NCBI GenBank assembly: GCA_009761415.1
Contig: QUOL01000021.1
Location: 248,001-312,000, forward strand
Direction of reading: 5' to 3'
Source: Sarcomyxa edulis
Taxonomy: Eukaryota; Basidiomycota; Agaricomycetes; Agaricales; Mycenaceae
Length of the DNA: 64,000 bases
Shown here piece after piece: positions 21,388 through 34,033 of the stretch. The translations under genes and the position numbers were made by a program. Below the pieces are notes generated by a model that was not told the DNA's origin, did no database searches, and worked only from the letters and a program-made list of their open reading frames with translations. Each line of letters starts with the position of its first letter. The first letter of the stretch is position 1.

Positions 21388-24300
21388 ATGTCCTCCTACC
21401 TGATTGCAGATCCCGAGCTCACAGAACTAGTATCACTTCTCCGAAATACGAGGGCCACCTCTGGCCTCAGTGGTAGTCTCACAACTCTTCTCTCCAATCT
21501 TGAGAAATTATCTACAGCTCAAAACGACACTCGCCCCTCTACTCCCACATTGAATGCTAGGTTACTCACCCCTCCTGCAACTCCTATGACAGTCAGACAT
21601 TTATCATCAATATCATCTACCCCTTTGCTTGCTTCATCTACTACGGAGGGTGGTCTTGTACAGACCCACAATCCTGTGGATTTTAATATATCTGACTCTA
21701 CTCAGACTTCTCATTCAAGAAAGGGGAACAGGAATTGTGATAGAGGCAAGGATGTTCTAGGAAGGAGAGGTAAGGGGAGAGGAGCAAAGAAAAGTAAAAG
21801 AGCTCAGAACCAAGAGATGTTGGAAGCTGGAGAGGGAGGGGAGGAAGGTGGAATTGTGGCAGGGGGTGGAGATCCTATCAATTGGGATCCTGATTGCCAT
21901 AGAGGAGGTGTTCTACCTCCTCTTCCCCCAGGAGGGGGCCATTATGCGATTCGTGCATGGGAACCTACCAATTCCACCAGTAATTCCATTTCCCCCGAAG
22001 TTACCAACATCCTATCCTCCATTGCTCTTAACCCTCTCAGCAATACTTCCAACAGCAGTGCTCAGCAATGGATCAATACCATGAGGGATTTTGTCAATGC
22101 AGCCTCATGGTCTGATGCCTGTAATGCATTTTTCGATAATTCCATGGACTCGATTGTCATGAGGTGCCAAAGATCATTGGAGCTGAACATAGGCTTGGAA
22201 TTTGTCACCATGATGAATTTTATTCAGCTTGTAGCAAAATACTACAGGTATATCTCACAATTTACAACTCTGATTTATCATTGATCTCATTATTGTTTCA
22301 GTATTCAACATTCTTGTGGAAAACCTATGACCAAGAGTGTTTTTCACAAAATCTATGTTGAGAATGCTCTCAAAAATCACACTCCACCTCAGAAAGGGCC
22401 ATCTCTTCCTTGGTTTAGAAAATGGATTCAATGGGGTACTACTTTTGCATCATTGGCTGGGGCTGGTAAGTTATTCTTGTGATTAATTTTGACAATCTCA
22501 CCCAACATTATCCCAAGGGACAATCTACAGCCTCATGATAATTGCTGCTCTTCAAAAAAGAAAGGAGATTCAGACATTACAAGTTCACATTGTCAGTGAA
22601 CTCTGCAATGTATTGAGATGGCCTAATCCTGGTAATTTTCTCATACTCAAGCTATTCTAATCCTAGTTCTTATTTTGTTCTATAGAAACCACTGCTGGTC
22701 AATCAGTGATCACCACTATGATTCCACTGGTAGACCATCTTCGAAGAATGATGCCCATCTCCCTTTCCACTTTGTTTTCTAAACCATTACTGGATCAACA
22801 CGTAGTGAACTCTACCATCAAATGCCATGATTTAGCAGAATCAGATCACTTTTTTGATTCAATCGAAAGACAGTGAGTTTCCATGCTATTTGTGATCTTC
22901 AATATCTGATCTAGGTTTCAGAGATATCATGTCATTGGAACGATGTAAAACTTCCTGGTCACCATGCATGGTGCAAATTCCAGACACTTCTACATCATTT
23001 GATCTGATGAACCAGCACATGCTATCATCTACCTCTACATCATCTTTATCATCTCCACCTCCTTCACCAATGTCAGACTTATCAGAACTTGATCCACCCT
23101 CCTCAGATGAGGAGGAAGACTATCCTGAAAGCATTGACTTTCCCTCCATGAATGACATTGATGTCACAGGTGTCAATGGAGAAGAAATTCTTATTGAAAC
23201 CAATTTTAATATTGGTATCAAATCGAACAAGTGTTTTCCAGGGCCAAAGGATAGACCATCAAGGAAAATCTGGTCTCAACATGAGCAAGATCTAGCTGCT
23301 CAAGCTAAAGTATCAAACAATATTGATCATCTCAGATCCTTGGTAAGTGCTTCTTTACTTGTTTTTGATTTCAATTCTGATATTAGCCTCAAGCTTGATG
23401 ATCAATATATTGATGGCATCAAGAAATCTGACCAGTATATCAAAGTTCCTCACAATCTTATCAATGGGTATACATTTCATAACAGACTGATATATATTTA
23501 TATACTAATTTGATATCTAGGAAAATCCTGAAATTTTCTACTTGCAATAATTCCCTTCTGGCTTTCATAGCTGGTAACATGCCATCTACTCTGAAAGATG
23601 CTCTTAACAGTAGCATTTCCGAAATCATTGAATCATCCTTTGGAAGACCTCTAACTTCCATTGGTTCATCTGATTTTTCCAATGGTCCTCCCAATTTTCC
23701 TGCCATTCATTTTTCTTGCTACAACAGAAATAGTACCAATGTAAGTTTGATCTCCTTTCCTTACTTGGCAAAATGGTTTACTGTTATCAAATTAGGGAGA
23801 TAATGCACCTTCAGATATTCATCCATTGAAGCTGAAAAGATCTGGGACTTCAAGAACAAACTACAAACAGTTTGTTCCTAGAGTCTCAAAAGAACTCATG
23901 CAATATGAAAAGGCTTACGACACCCTCACCAAGACATTTGAACAGCTATTTGAATGGATAAATGATGTGGTAAGATTTGGCCAATACAAGAGATATTGCT
24001 GAATTTTTGATGATAATATACAGCTGTCTCATTATCTTCCAAAACACCACAAGATCCTTTCCATCTTTGCTGATGTTCTCCCAGGACATCAAGCCAGTCC
24101 AGCATACCCTTTCAGTGGATTTGTCATCAATCTGAATGTGTGCACAAGAGCTCACAGAGATCCCAAGGATATGGAGATATGTGCAGTTATACCTCTTGGA
24201 AATTTCAAGGGAGGTGATCTATGCCTTCTTGAACCAGGCTTGGTATTAGAGCTGCAGCCTGGACATTTGGTGGTATTTCCATCCAGGAGAATTACCCATT

Positions 24301-24413
24301 TCAATTTACAATTCACTGGCCAAAGAGTGTCTCTTGTTTTACATTCTGATAGAGATGGAGCTCAATGGGTAAAATCCAAGAATGGTTGGGCTCATAGTGT
24401 ATATATGAAATAG
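21388..24413 (+). CDS. TET/JBP-type 2-oxoglutarate/Fe(II) dioxygenase domain protein
   Basis: Multi-exon gene whose C-terminal domain matches the basidiomycete 2OGFeDO JBP1/TET-like oxygenase group. Related enzymes oxidise 5-methylcytosine or thymine in DNA; activity here is not shown. The N-terminal half is disordered, with Ser/Thr, RRGKGRGAKKSKR (possible nuclear localisation) and an acidic Ser/Pro block (SSPPPSPMSDLSELDPPSSD). The catalytic core near the end carries AHRDPKDMEICAVIPLG (Fe-binding HxD), GGDLCLLEPGLVLELQPG, RRITHFNLQF (distal His) and GQRVSLVLHSD (2OG-binding Arg); all four key residues are present. Introns of about 50-60 nt join in frame (for example AG|T at about 22249-22301). 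Much of the gene is noticeably more AT-rich than the flanking genes. The last residues are HSVYMK. It is convergent with the F-box gene, whose stop is 165 bp away. Confidence 0.8.
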
Positions 24414-24578
24414 TTGTATAATACTCAATCATTCATGCACTGCAAATTTTTCTATGATACAAGCAGGAATAGCATCAAATGCATATCAAGAAATAAGAAT
24501 GGTAATAGAGGCAAGAGTCGAGATCTGATGTTCTATAAGAGAATCAAAGTCATGCTTATACCAGACAAATCAGCATGA

Positions 24579-26609
24579 TTACTTACTAATAGCAACACCA
24601 TCCTCATCTTCATCCACCAAGTCTATAATATGATATCATTATTTAGAAGGTGTATAATAAGCATGCAAAACTTACCTGGAATTGAACTAGAGTTGGAGTA
24701 TATATCACTGTCACCTTCCGTCTCTTCATATGTCAACTTGTCAAGATCTACTTACTAAAATATCAATCACCTAGACTTTAAATGACAGTCAAATGATCAT
24801 ACCTTCATCAGATATTGTGCTATCTTCCATGTACAAAGGGCTGGGGCTGGGGCTGGGGCTGGGGCTCCAGTTGAAGAACAGTGATCTGCCCACAAATTGG
24901 AGACACTCATTGACACCTAAACCATTGTTGTAATGGAAGGGAAAATGACTGGCAGCAATGATTGGATACAGATCACTGCTGGTTTCATAGAGCAATGAAT
25001 CTTGGAGGCGTGGAATGAGAGTCACGACTGTGATTCCAGCAGCCTACAAATGTGGTTAATCAATTATAAACAGAACCACCAGATGAGATGCAACTTCTCT
25101 TACTGTAGACACTGCAATTTTATCATAATCGGAAGTGATAGCAAAGGGGGGTTGGTAATCATAAGCCTTAGACTTGAGAATGCATCTTTGATATATAGCC
25201 TGAGTGAGTGAGATTTCTCCCCTGATCAATTTACCCAATTCCACAATCATGAGCTGTCCATCCTTCCTTAAAATGCACAGTATATCACCACAGGATATAT
25301 GAGCTGTAGGAGATAGTCAAATTTATAGCAGAAGCATCTCAATGATGCGATGCGATGCGTACCATCAGAAAAATGTCCATCTATATGGGCTGGAGTCAAG
25401 AGTGGTTTCGATATGAGTTTTTCAAGCACGTTACGTGGCTCAGGAGATTGTCGAGTTCTGGAAAATATCACCTTGGGAGCCATATGCAAATTCATGAAAG
25501 TGTCAGAGATGCAAAAAATATGGGGTCCCCCAAGATGAGAGAAGACACGAGTTTGTCTCCAGCTTCCTAGGACGACGTAACGAGAGTTCAGGTGGGCACT
25601 CTGAATGTACCTCAGATCTTCTCCTTCAATGAATTCTCTGGTGGGAAATTTTGAAGGAAGCAGCTTAGCTTCAGGAATGTTCCAGAGACAAGCACCTTCG
25701 AGAGTTACGACGAGCAGAGTCGGGTATGAAAAACTCATGATATGAATGGTGCCATAGGCAGATGAGAGAGAAGTGTATGGTTTGAAATGGCCTCGTTGAA
25801 AGTGTCCATGTCTGTCTCGAGAAAGGCCACTTGCAAGTGCTTGCCGAGCGTTCATCGGCATGTTTCCATAGCCTCGACGAGGAACGTCATGACTGCACCA
25901 GATGTCCAGAACGTTTTGTTTGACTCGAACGACCAAAAAGTTGTGATCATATGCCATAAGTCGACAATCGTCGTCATCATCATCATCCTACAAGATAGCA
26001 TTGGTTGGCAGAACAACAGCTGTCATAACCCTGGAATCATACCTGGGAAAGGGACCACAGAACTCGACGATCATAAAGATCAGATACGATGATATGTCGT
26101 CCATTCATGGGAGACGATATCGCATATCCAGCTTCTTCGTCAACTTTGAACCAACCTACGGTATCTCCTGCATTGCCAAACTCTCGATAGGACGAGGAGC
26201 CCTTGCCTAGCCAACCCTTCTCTATTGCAAAGTGTTGTTGGCCTAAAAACCTGTTAGTTGAGAGCCCATTCATGAGAATCGTATAAGGAAGCTCACAAAA
26301 AGATTTCCAACTGCTTGGACGTTCGAGGTTTTCATTCTGGGGTTCCCGAAGTGCATCCTCAAGAGAGAGGCCTTTGAAAGATATAAAACCATGCAAGAAA
26401 GCTGCATTGTGATATAAGGTAGATTCGTTGACATGGAAGAAAGTGTCCCAGTGACGAGAGACCAGATGGAATGTGTAGAAAGACTGAATCCTGGAATACG
26501 AAAAAATATCCGTCGATATCTCGACGGGAAACTGTGCGAGCATTGTGGTTACAGCTGAGTGAGAGCCAACGGACCTGGGGTGGATAAATTCAAACCTCAA
26601 TGCCATCAT
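24579..26609 (-). CDS. F-box protein with beta-propeller-like repeats
   Basis: Probable SCF-type substrate adaptor. The start could be 26609 or the inner Met of MLAQFPVEIS. The F-box lies at residues about 24-70: LAQFPVEISTDIFSYSRIQS then FHLVSRHWDTFF. After that come short strands that resemble a degenerate WD-like propeller as in many basidiomycete F-box proteins (GHFKPYTSLSSAYGTIHIM, LLVVTLEGACLWNIPEAKLL, YVVLGSWRQTRVFSHL). The C-terminus is acidic and contains SPSPSPSP from a hexamer repeat, and ends DEDEDGVAISK before TAA at 24579. Introns are GT-AG, and the splice after SF uses the acceptor just before GCCAACAAC. Substrate unknown. Confidence 0.7.
24838..24867. repeat. GGGGCT hexamer repeat
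   Basis: Four to five perfect copies of GGGGCT on the plus strand, inside the F-box gene, where the minus strand encodes alternating Ser-Pro. A simple sequence repeat likely to vary in copy number without changing frame. Confidence 0.85.
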
Positions 26610-26679
26610 TTTCCTATAGTATCGCTAGGTTGGAGAAATATTTGGCTTAAGACTTTCAGAGCAGCAATGCTACGACTCG

Positions 26680-27790
26680 AATATGCAAGCTCACGAAACA
26701 ATGAAGTTCCATTTCAAGTAGAGGGTTACAGATAGCCCTACGAAGCTTTCTGTAGCGTCGGAGACCGACGGTGAGTCGGTAACCTCGAGAGCCCACAGGA
26801 ATTGCGAGTGTACAAAGGACAGCAGGTCGATAGCACACCACATTGCGCATGACGTAGAAAACCAAATCGACAACGACTCTGATTTCGTTGCGATGAGCTG
26901 GAGAGTAGAGTAAATCGCCAAGTCAACGGCAAGAAAGGATGGTGTGCATGTGGGAGCAAAGAACTCGTCGAGGCACACTAGGATCGATACGACGATGAAA
27001 TATCCGTGGTGTAATGTATCTATGTGGCATCCAATTGAGGGACACTCGGGAAAGGCAAGTATTGAGGAGAAAAATTCCCTTATTCCCACCTATTCAAGGC
27101 GTGTGGGTGCGAAGACGTAGCAAGGGCTGCTCGAAAATTGACGAGTGGTGTGCTTTGAGGTGGTGAAAGCGATGTGGTGGTGCGCGACGTCGGGGTCGAT
27201 GTTTTGGTCGACATGGTGGCTGGTGTCGCAGCCACAGTCATCGTCAATGTTGATGTGATTGATGCCATCGGCCAACCATCGGCAATGTGCCAGTATCGTG
27301 GGACATTGAGGTGGTCGATGACGATGACGTCGACGAGTGATCGACGACCCCGACCCCAATATGAGGATCCATAGATCGCTGCAACGATCTGCAAGAAGAA
27401 TAATCATAGTTTGTCTGTTTGGAGATTGCTACGACTGCCCGAGGGTGCTGCTGCATTGATGTGCCGAATTTGCTGAACGATATCTGAAAAACCATGAGAG
27501 GAACCAGTAGCAACGAAGAGGGATGCACATAACAGCAGTTGACGACCAATAGTTGGCTAGATAATCTATGTAGTAACTCATACAGATCGATCGAAGGGAA
27601 CAAGACTGGAGATACGATGAACGACGAGAACCAGGTCAGCACAAATACAGTCCGACGAGTGATATGCACCACTCACTGAGAAGAGGCATAAGCGAGAGAC
27701 GACAAGGAAAGTACGGCACGACCACGATGCCAAACTTTTGTATATTGGAGCCTGTTCGAAGCCATGAATGATCATGACGAAGAGCTGTAA
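26680..27790 (-). CDS. Possible multi-pass membrane protein, poorly resolved
   Basis: Minus-strand frames contain hydrophobic, helix-like stretches: HGYFIVVSILVCLDEFFA, LSIWFSTSCAMWCAIDLLS, and upstream MIIHGFEQAPIYKSLASW and LVVSRLCLFSVSG. A further frame reads IVAAIYGSSYWGRGRRSLVD followed by a Thr/Ser-rich tail. Together they suggest exons of a polytopic membrane protein, but I could not chain them in one frame with confident splice sites and no family is recognised. It could be a decayed gene. Confidence 0.25.
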
Positions 27791-29090
27791 GGAAGAGATG
27801 GATCAGTCAGAAACATGATTGACGACGACAGGGAACCCCTTAGAGATAATGGACGACAGGCGATAAGATCTGACTGACAGGAACATGGGCTGTTGGGGAG
27901 AAAAAACGATAGGGGGGCAGGTGTAGTGGTGGAAATGGACTCATCAAACAGACTTGTGATACGAGACTCACCTGGCTAGAATTTTCAAAACCCCCAGCCC
28001 CGAGATTCTAATTCCCGCATTCCAAGCTTGTCCCAAATGGCGATGAAGAGTGCGTGGGCAAAAAACCGACGAGGATCCGAGAGTGCTTCAGCATCGCCCG
28101 AGGGTTTGGTCAATCATAAGCTAGGGATGGCTGTAATACAGGTATAGTCGTGAGTTAGAACATCAAAAAGCTGTCGGCGTACCTCACGAGTGATCTGTGT
28201 ATGTCTCGAGGACGACAACTTGAAGCTCAATTTGGACCTTGGATACTGGTAGATTAGAGGCCCAAGACAACGAGGGCGCTACGTCCAAACGAGACGGTGC
28301 GTGAGCTTTGATGTCGTCGATAGACACAATATTCTGACCTAGAATCATGGGACTGCTCGCCGCGGGGCTGGAAAGGCAGTTAACGGGTGGTAAGTCGGCT
28401 TGAATATATTTCACTATGGCCGAGAACTCTCCGAGAAGCCAACCACAGTTCCCAGTCTCGCGAACGGGGTCAGAAACGTGTAGACGAGACGTCAATCGTA
28501 GTCCTACGGGCAGGGGAGGAGATACCATCTCTGTACGTCTCTCTGTATCTGAAACTCACTGAGACTTATGTCGCTCTGTGTAGTGTCCATCAGTCGCCGT
28601 ATCCCGACCTCGTGCGTCCTCGACACCAACGACACCATATACTGTGGAGCACAGCTCCCATCGCCAGCTTCATCACCGACTCGATCCTACACTCTATCAG
28701 ATTCTGATTAGGACGCGGTGGATCCACCATAAGAATTCTGGGATATGAGTCTTGCGGCGAGCATGCTGGCACTTCTAGGAAGAATTATACGTGTTGGTCC
28801 ATCCGTTTAGATTCCCTCTCCAGATTCTGACGTTGTTTTCAGCAGATCCGTAGCCTAGCCTATGTTCGGCTAATTGGTCTACTTGGAGGGAAGCCTCAAA
28901 ATCTGAGGGTTCTGCCCCGCGGCGAGCGGTGTGATAGACGAGGAAGAGAGGTCCGTCGGCAACATGACCCGAGTTTGGGGAGGGATAGATGACGAGAGAC
29001 GCGAAGCGCCTCGATGATAGGTATGTGCTTATTGATACTGTCGTTTAGCAAAATCAGGTAACACGATACCATTGCCAGCACCGGCACTTG
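27790..29090. other. Intergenic stretch, nothing firm
   Basis: About 1.3 kb upstream of CDS1. A minus-strand frame at 28184-28528 has a protein-like C-terminal half (LGQNIVSIDDIKAHAPSRLD then VSKVQIELQVVVLETYTDHS) and could be the last exon of an unknown gene, but no upstream exon can be attached. No RNA gene or repeat was seen. Confidence 0.3.
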
Positions 29091-30618
29091 ATGAAATTCC
29101 AACGGTCGTACCACCAAACGGAGACTCTACCAGTATCAGTAGCGACCTCGGGAAGATCCTCCCCAGGTTCTTACGCGTATACTAGATCTGTAAATGATTC
29201 CTGTTTAGACCTAAACGACCCGAAGCTTGAGGAAACTGCACCTCCTGCCCCTGGCGACGGCGACAAGGGGCGGCGCAATGTAGTGGAACGGACGATATGG
29301 GCTCTCGTCATGATTGGCGGCTTCATTGGTACGCTTCTAGCGTTCAATAGTGTTCTGACCTAACGTTTGCATTGCAGCTCTTCTACTCGCCGGACATGCA
29401 TACATGATCATACTGGTCATGGGTTGCCAAACTCTTGTATACTGTGAAGTCACTGCACTCTTCTCACTCCGACATACGACCGCGCAATCGAACGATGCAG
29501 AAGTCAGAGAGGGCAAGGATCCATGGAGTAAGACCCTCAACTGGTATTTCTTTGCCGTCACGAATTACTTTTTGTATGGCGAGAGCATCATCTACTATTT
29601 CAAGGTGCGTTTGTACGCTCTGAAGTCACTGGCTCTCTTCCTAATATACTTCATTGTCAGCACGTCGTCTTTGCAGACGCACAACTACTCCCATTTGCAA
29701 CAAATCACCGAATTATCAGCTTCATGCTGTACACCATCGGTTTCATGGGCTTCGTCATGTCTCTCAAGAAAGGCTTCCTCAAACAACAATTCAGCCTCTT
29801 CTGCTGGGTCCACATGAGCCTTCTCCTCATTGTTGTCTCTAGCCACTTCATCGTCAACAATATCCTAGAGGGCCTCATCTGGTTCTGGGTACCCGCATCC
29901 CTCGTCATCTGCAACGACATTTTCGCTTACATCTGGGGCAAATCTATCGGTCGAACACCGCTCATCAAACTCTCACCGAAGAAGACCGTCGAAGGCTTCG
30001 TAGGCGCGTTCTGGAGCACGATGATTTTTGGTGTTGTGTGGGGAACGTATTTCATGAGGTTTGATTACATGATATGCCCCGTCAACGAACTGGGCATCGG
30101 CGCTTGGAGCGAGACGGGGATGCAGTGTACACCGAACCCCATTTTCGTTTGGAGAGAGTGGCAGATCTGGAAACCTGTCGCTGTCTTTCTGTCCACTCTG
30201 GTTAGTTCTTGCTCTATTCATCCTTGTTTGATCGTACTCAAAAATTCATATTGACTAGATTGGACGGTCTATCACGACCATTCCTTATGCCACCTATCAA
30301 TTCCATGTGCTGCTGATGTCCTGCTTCGCATCCCTTTTCGCGCCCTTTGGCGGGTTCTTTGCCTCGGGTTTCAAGCGGGCCTTCAACATCAAGGACTTTG
30401 GTCACAGCATCCCCGGGCATGGAGGTATGACAGATCGCATGGATTGCCAGTAAGTTTTGTATCTCCGTTCTGCCTCTCACCTACTCATTGTCACTTTGAC
30501 AAGGTTCTTGATGGGTGTCTTCGTCTACGTTTATCACAGCAGTCTCATCCGGGAAAACAATGTGACTGTTGGATCGGTCATGCAGACCATAGTCAGATTG
30601 AACTGTTCAAAGGGTTGA
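29091..30618 (+). CDS. CDS1: Phosphatidate cytidylyltransferase (CDP-diacylglycerol synthase), altered C-terminus
   Basis: Integral ER enzyme that makes CDP-diacylglycerol from phosphatidate and CTP for phosphatidylinositol and cardiolipin synthesis. Exons 29091-29328, 29378-29604, 29661-30200, 30259-30449 and 30504-30618 give 436 aa. Signatures: multiple membrane helices, [58 protein letters not shown], and the family signature near the end, [17 protein letters not shown]. All catalytic-region motifs are present. After [11 protein letters not shown] the frame reads RLNCSKG and stops at 30616-30618, while the usual tail ([20 protein letters not shown]) is found in another frame up to 30680. 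A small deletion with frameshift is likely, so activity may be kept or reduced. The 5' start is uncertain; an upstream frame also looks coding. Confidence 0.82.
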
Positions 30619-30873
30619 AGGGGTATCTGGTTGGACAAGGCGTCAACGTGGTCGCTCTCATCGCAGGTGCCGATAGTTGAAACGCCCTCCACTGACACTT
30701 CATGCTATCACCTACTTCTAGCTAGTATCCGCATCTAGCTAGTATCCTATACTCGAACATAATGGCTATGGATACTTTATACCTCATCTATAGCTGACAG
30801 AGTGCTACCGCCTGCGGGTCACGCTACCATCCCGGGAGTGATCGACGCGTCAAAATTGAAAGTTCTTACGGTC

Positions 30874-33231
30874 ATGTCCTCATTGGCAGCAACAGCGAGC
30901 TCGAGCAGTGATTCAGTTCACTACGATGAAGACGACCATGCGAGTACAATCCGACAACCTTCATTTCATCTCTCGGATGTCGAAGACTTGGAGTCGGACG
31001 ACCACGAGGGTGACTATTCGACTCGTATGGAAGAACTCATGGACGACGGTGAAGACTCGCATACTCACGACGCTGACGAGATTGACGGTGAAGGTGATGG
31101 CTTCTTGTATACTGGTTTAGATGCTGCAGATATGTCCACTGGATACAAGGACACTCTAAGGGATGTACTTGGCTCTGACCACGGCGAAGACGACGAAGAC
31201 GAAATGGAGGAACCCCCGTCTCTACTTCTCAGAGTTCAGGACATGGAGAAAATTGCATTCAATCATGAGCTGGTAAGCCTCAAATATGCATTTATTGTCG
31301 ACATGGCTGATTGTCTGTCCACAGCACACACCTGTGTCTACTCCTCCTCGAGTGGATTCGCCTGGAGGTACAAGTACACCGTCTAAACTTGCACGACCAT
31401 TTCTGCACCCTACGGTCTCTAGACTTCGGTCGTATACACCACAATCCTCTCAGGTCCCAGCTAGCGGTACCTTTCATTCTCAAATTTTCGATGGGACTTC
31501 ATCGCCCTCTCATTTCTCCGCCATGTCTCGCACTTCCTCTGTCTCAAATTTCAACGGACAGGGTCATAGCAACGGTAAATCTCACTCACCCCGACAGGTC
31601 TTCAAGCATCCGTCTCGACGGGGCGGCAGGAGGGTCATATTCAAGGATCTCGAATCGTCAACGTAGACTTTGTCGCCGGAAGACATATGGCGATCGTCAC
31701 AGCCGACGAGCATGGACTTGCATTCTATCATAGCCTCGGAAAGGTCTTGTTCGTCGACGCTTCAGATATCCTCCGAATACTTGGGAAATACCCACGAGAT
31801 GAACACCCCGCTTTTCGACCGGCTACCAACGGCTCTGCACCCCCTCTACAGGATATTCCTCCAGCAGCTTGAGCCTTTCATGTTGGACAGCGAGATCCGA
31901 TATGTCCCTCCACGGATCACCCAGAGACTTGTCGCCATGCATGATGACGATGAGCGGCCCGATCTTGTCGAACGAGTAATCTGGCATGTCGATCCTTCCT
32001 GTCTAGATATTAACCAGGCAATTTATCTGTGTCAAGCTCATCATTCATATGGCGCTCTCATCTATGTCTATACCCGCGCTTTACGGGGCGCCCATCATTA
32101 AACTCGTCGGCCTTGTCCTTAAAGTTCAGAAGTTCAGAAGTTCCGCAGGTCTGGGTCAGAATCCCGGAGAATGCGCCGATATAGAGCCCATCATCATCAA
32201 TGCCTACAAAACATACCCGTATCTCGCCAATATTCTTTCTGGTCTCGTTTACCCAAGTGAAGAGCCTTTAGATGTCGAAAAATGCTTCAAGCTAAGAAAG
32301 ATGTCTATATATTCCTGTTCAATGGTTGTTCGATCGTTTGGTCGCTAGAAGGTGATGGCAAACTTGTCTTAACATCAGATGAGGAGGGAGGGGTGGAAAC
32401 AACATATCCCTATGCTTGCCTCTTACTTCGCTTTGACACCGAATCCTTTCTGCATACACTTGACATTGCTTTTGAGGATGTATACTTCAATGAAGAATCA
32501 CGGAATATGAGGTGCCTCCTTATCGTCAGGATTCTTTTGGAGATCTTATGTTCGGGAGATCTGCCCGCAGCAGACATCACCTTTGTCAGCATCCTTATCG
32601 CTTGTAATGTTCCAAAATATCCTCAATACCTGGACAAAGTTACTTCCAGTGCACTTCACAGTATACTTGTTGGCCCCTTGCAGAAGATCCTGATCCCAAT
32701 ACTCGGAAAAACTGACAGCTTGCAGCAGAATATCTGCTCTCCAATTACAGTGAATGTATCCTTCAACTCTTTGAGGAAGCCGGCTTCTACCGCATCCTTC
32801 GGTCATGGCACCTTCACGCACAACAATGGGCGTCATTGCTATCCGCTTATCTAGATGATCCCAGCCTTCACCCATCCGAGCTTTTCAAAAGTGCTGAGGA
32901 TGCTCTCACTTTATCGACGTGGGCAAACAAAGGCTTGTTACCTGCAGAACTTCTCGTTACCATTTCTGATGCCCTTCTTAAACTAGTATTGAAAGCAAGT
33001 ATCACCAGCACTGCTGTACTTCTCGGTCTTGCACTCAAAGGCACAATAGAAGATCTTGGGGCCAATGCAGATTATCAACAATTCGTCTACTTATGGCACA
33101 TTCTGGGTTCTCATCTAGACGATGACGAGTATACGAGTCCCAGTCGCTTGAGTGGTCCGTCTATGAAAGTTCCTCTACCCTTGCGCCATCCATACGTGTC
33201 TTTACAATGCAAATATAACTCAGACACCTGA
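30874..33231 (+). pseudogene. VPS8 (CORVET subunit) pseudogene with large internal deletion
   Basis: Copy of VPS8, the CORVET tethering subunit used in endosome fusion. The N-terminal acidic region (STRMEELMDDGEDSHTHDAD) and GSRIVNVDFVAGRHMAIVTA, HGLAFYHSLGKVLFVDASD and ILRILGKYP are followed almost at once by LEPFMLDSEIRYVPPRITQR, a region several hundred residues further on in intact VPS8. The beta-propeller and following segment are thus missing. Downstream pieces lie in changing frames: KKDVYIFLFNGCSIVWS, FLHTLDIAFEDVYFNEESRN, YRILRSWHLHAQQWASLLSA and HPSELFKSAEDALTLSTW. At least three frame changes cannot be explained by introns I can see. The last in-frame block ends at 33231. It is a decayed gene, on the same strand as the frameshifted CDS1 just upstream. 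Confidence 0.82.
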
Positions 33232-34033
33232 CTATAAGAGGATCAGCAGTCCTTGGTTTACCTTAATATGCACGGCTCACCCCAGTCAGCCCTGCCCAAG
33301 TCTTGCCAGTGCCATCTTTAGATGGACTATGTATGTTTCAGGTTCCCCGATTGTTCCTCAATCTCTGGATGTGAATGAAGACCAAGACTAGGTTCTGGTT
33401 ACCACATTTGCATTGGAGATATATGCCTCTGTCTTCTGCAGCCCAGAGCGACCTACAAATGAGATAAACTAAGTGCAGAAATGTGGCCGACCATTTCGGA
33501 GACAGATGACGCTGTAGGAGCTCAGGCGGAAATGATATACCTTGGTGGCAGGTACCCTTGTGATCATGAATGTGACCAATCAGAGAATGGCTGTTTGTAA
33601 AGTGGAACATATGATGAGACTTGATTGTGCAGCAGCTCGCTGGTGGGTTAGCTGGCCGAACATATCACCTGGATATGGCTATCATGACTAGAAGCACATT
33701 AAAGGTGTCTGCATTCATGGTGTTATAGCTTAATGGTCTTGTGCGGCAACCATCCTGTCTCTGGTAAAGGACAGCGTGATCCACTCGAAAGGAAGAGCTC
33801 CCATGTTCGATTCAAGGTAAGTGCAGAATGAAACCAGTCTGTTTTCTCATCGGCTTCTGGGATATCACATGTTTCTGTAAGCCACATGCTTCTGTAAGTT
33901 ATTTCTGACCTGCTTTCCCACTGTGTTTTTATTTTTACAATCATGTGATGCTTCCATACGACTCAGAGAATCCTGGTCATTTTCTCTCCCACCCTCTTCT
34001 CCTTTCGCTCTCACCACCACTATCTATTCTGCA

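Noticed and set aside
33720..33815. tRNA-like signals (A-box-like TAGCTTAATGGT and B-box-like GTTCGATTC, 5-bp stem CTGTC/GACAG)
   Set aside because: The acceptor and T stems pair poorly, the distance between boxes is too large and the loop is 10 nt. It could be a tRNA-derived SINE head, but I cannot fold it into a tRNA.
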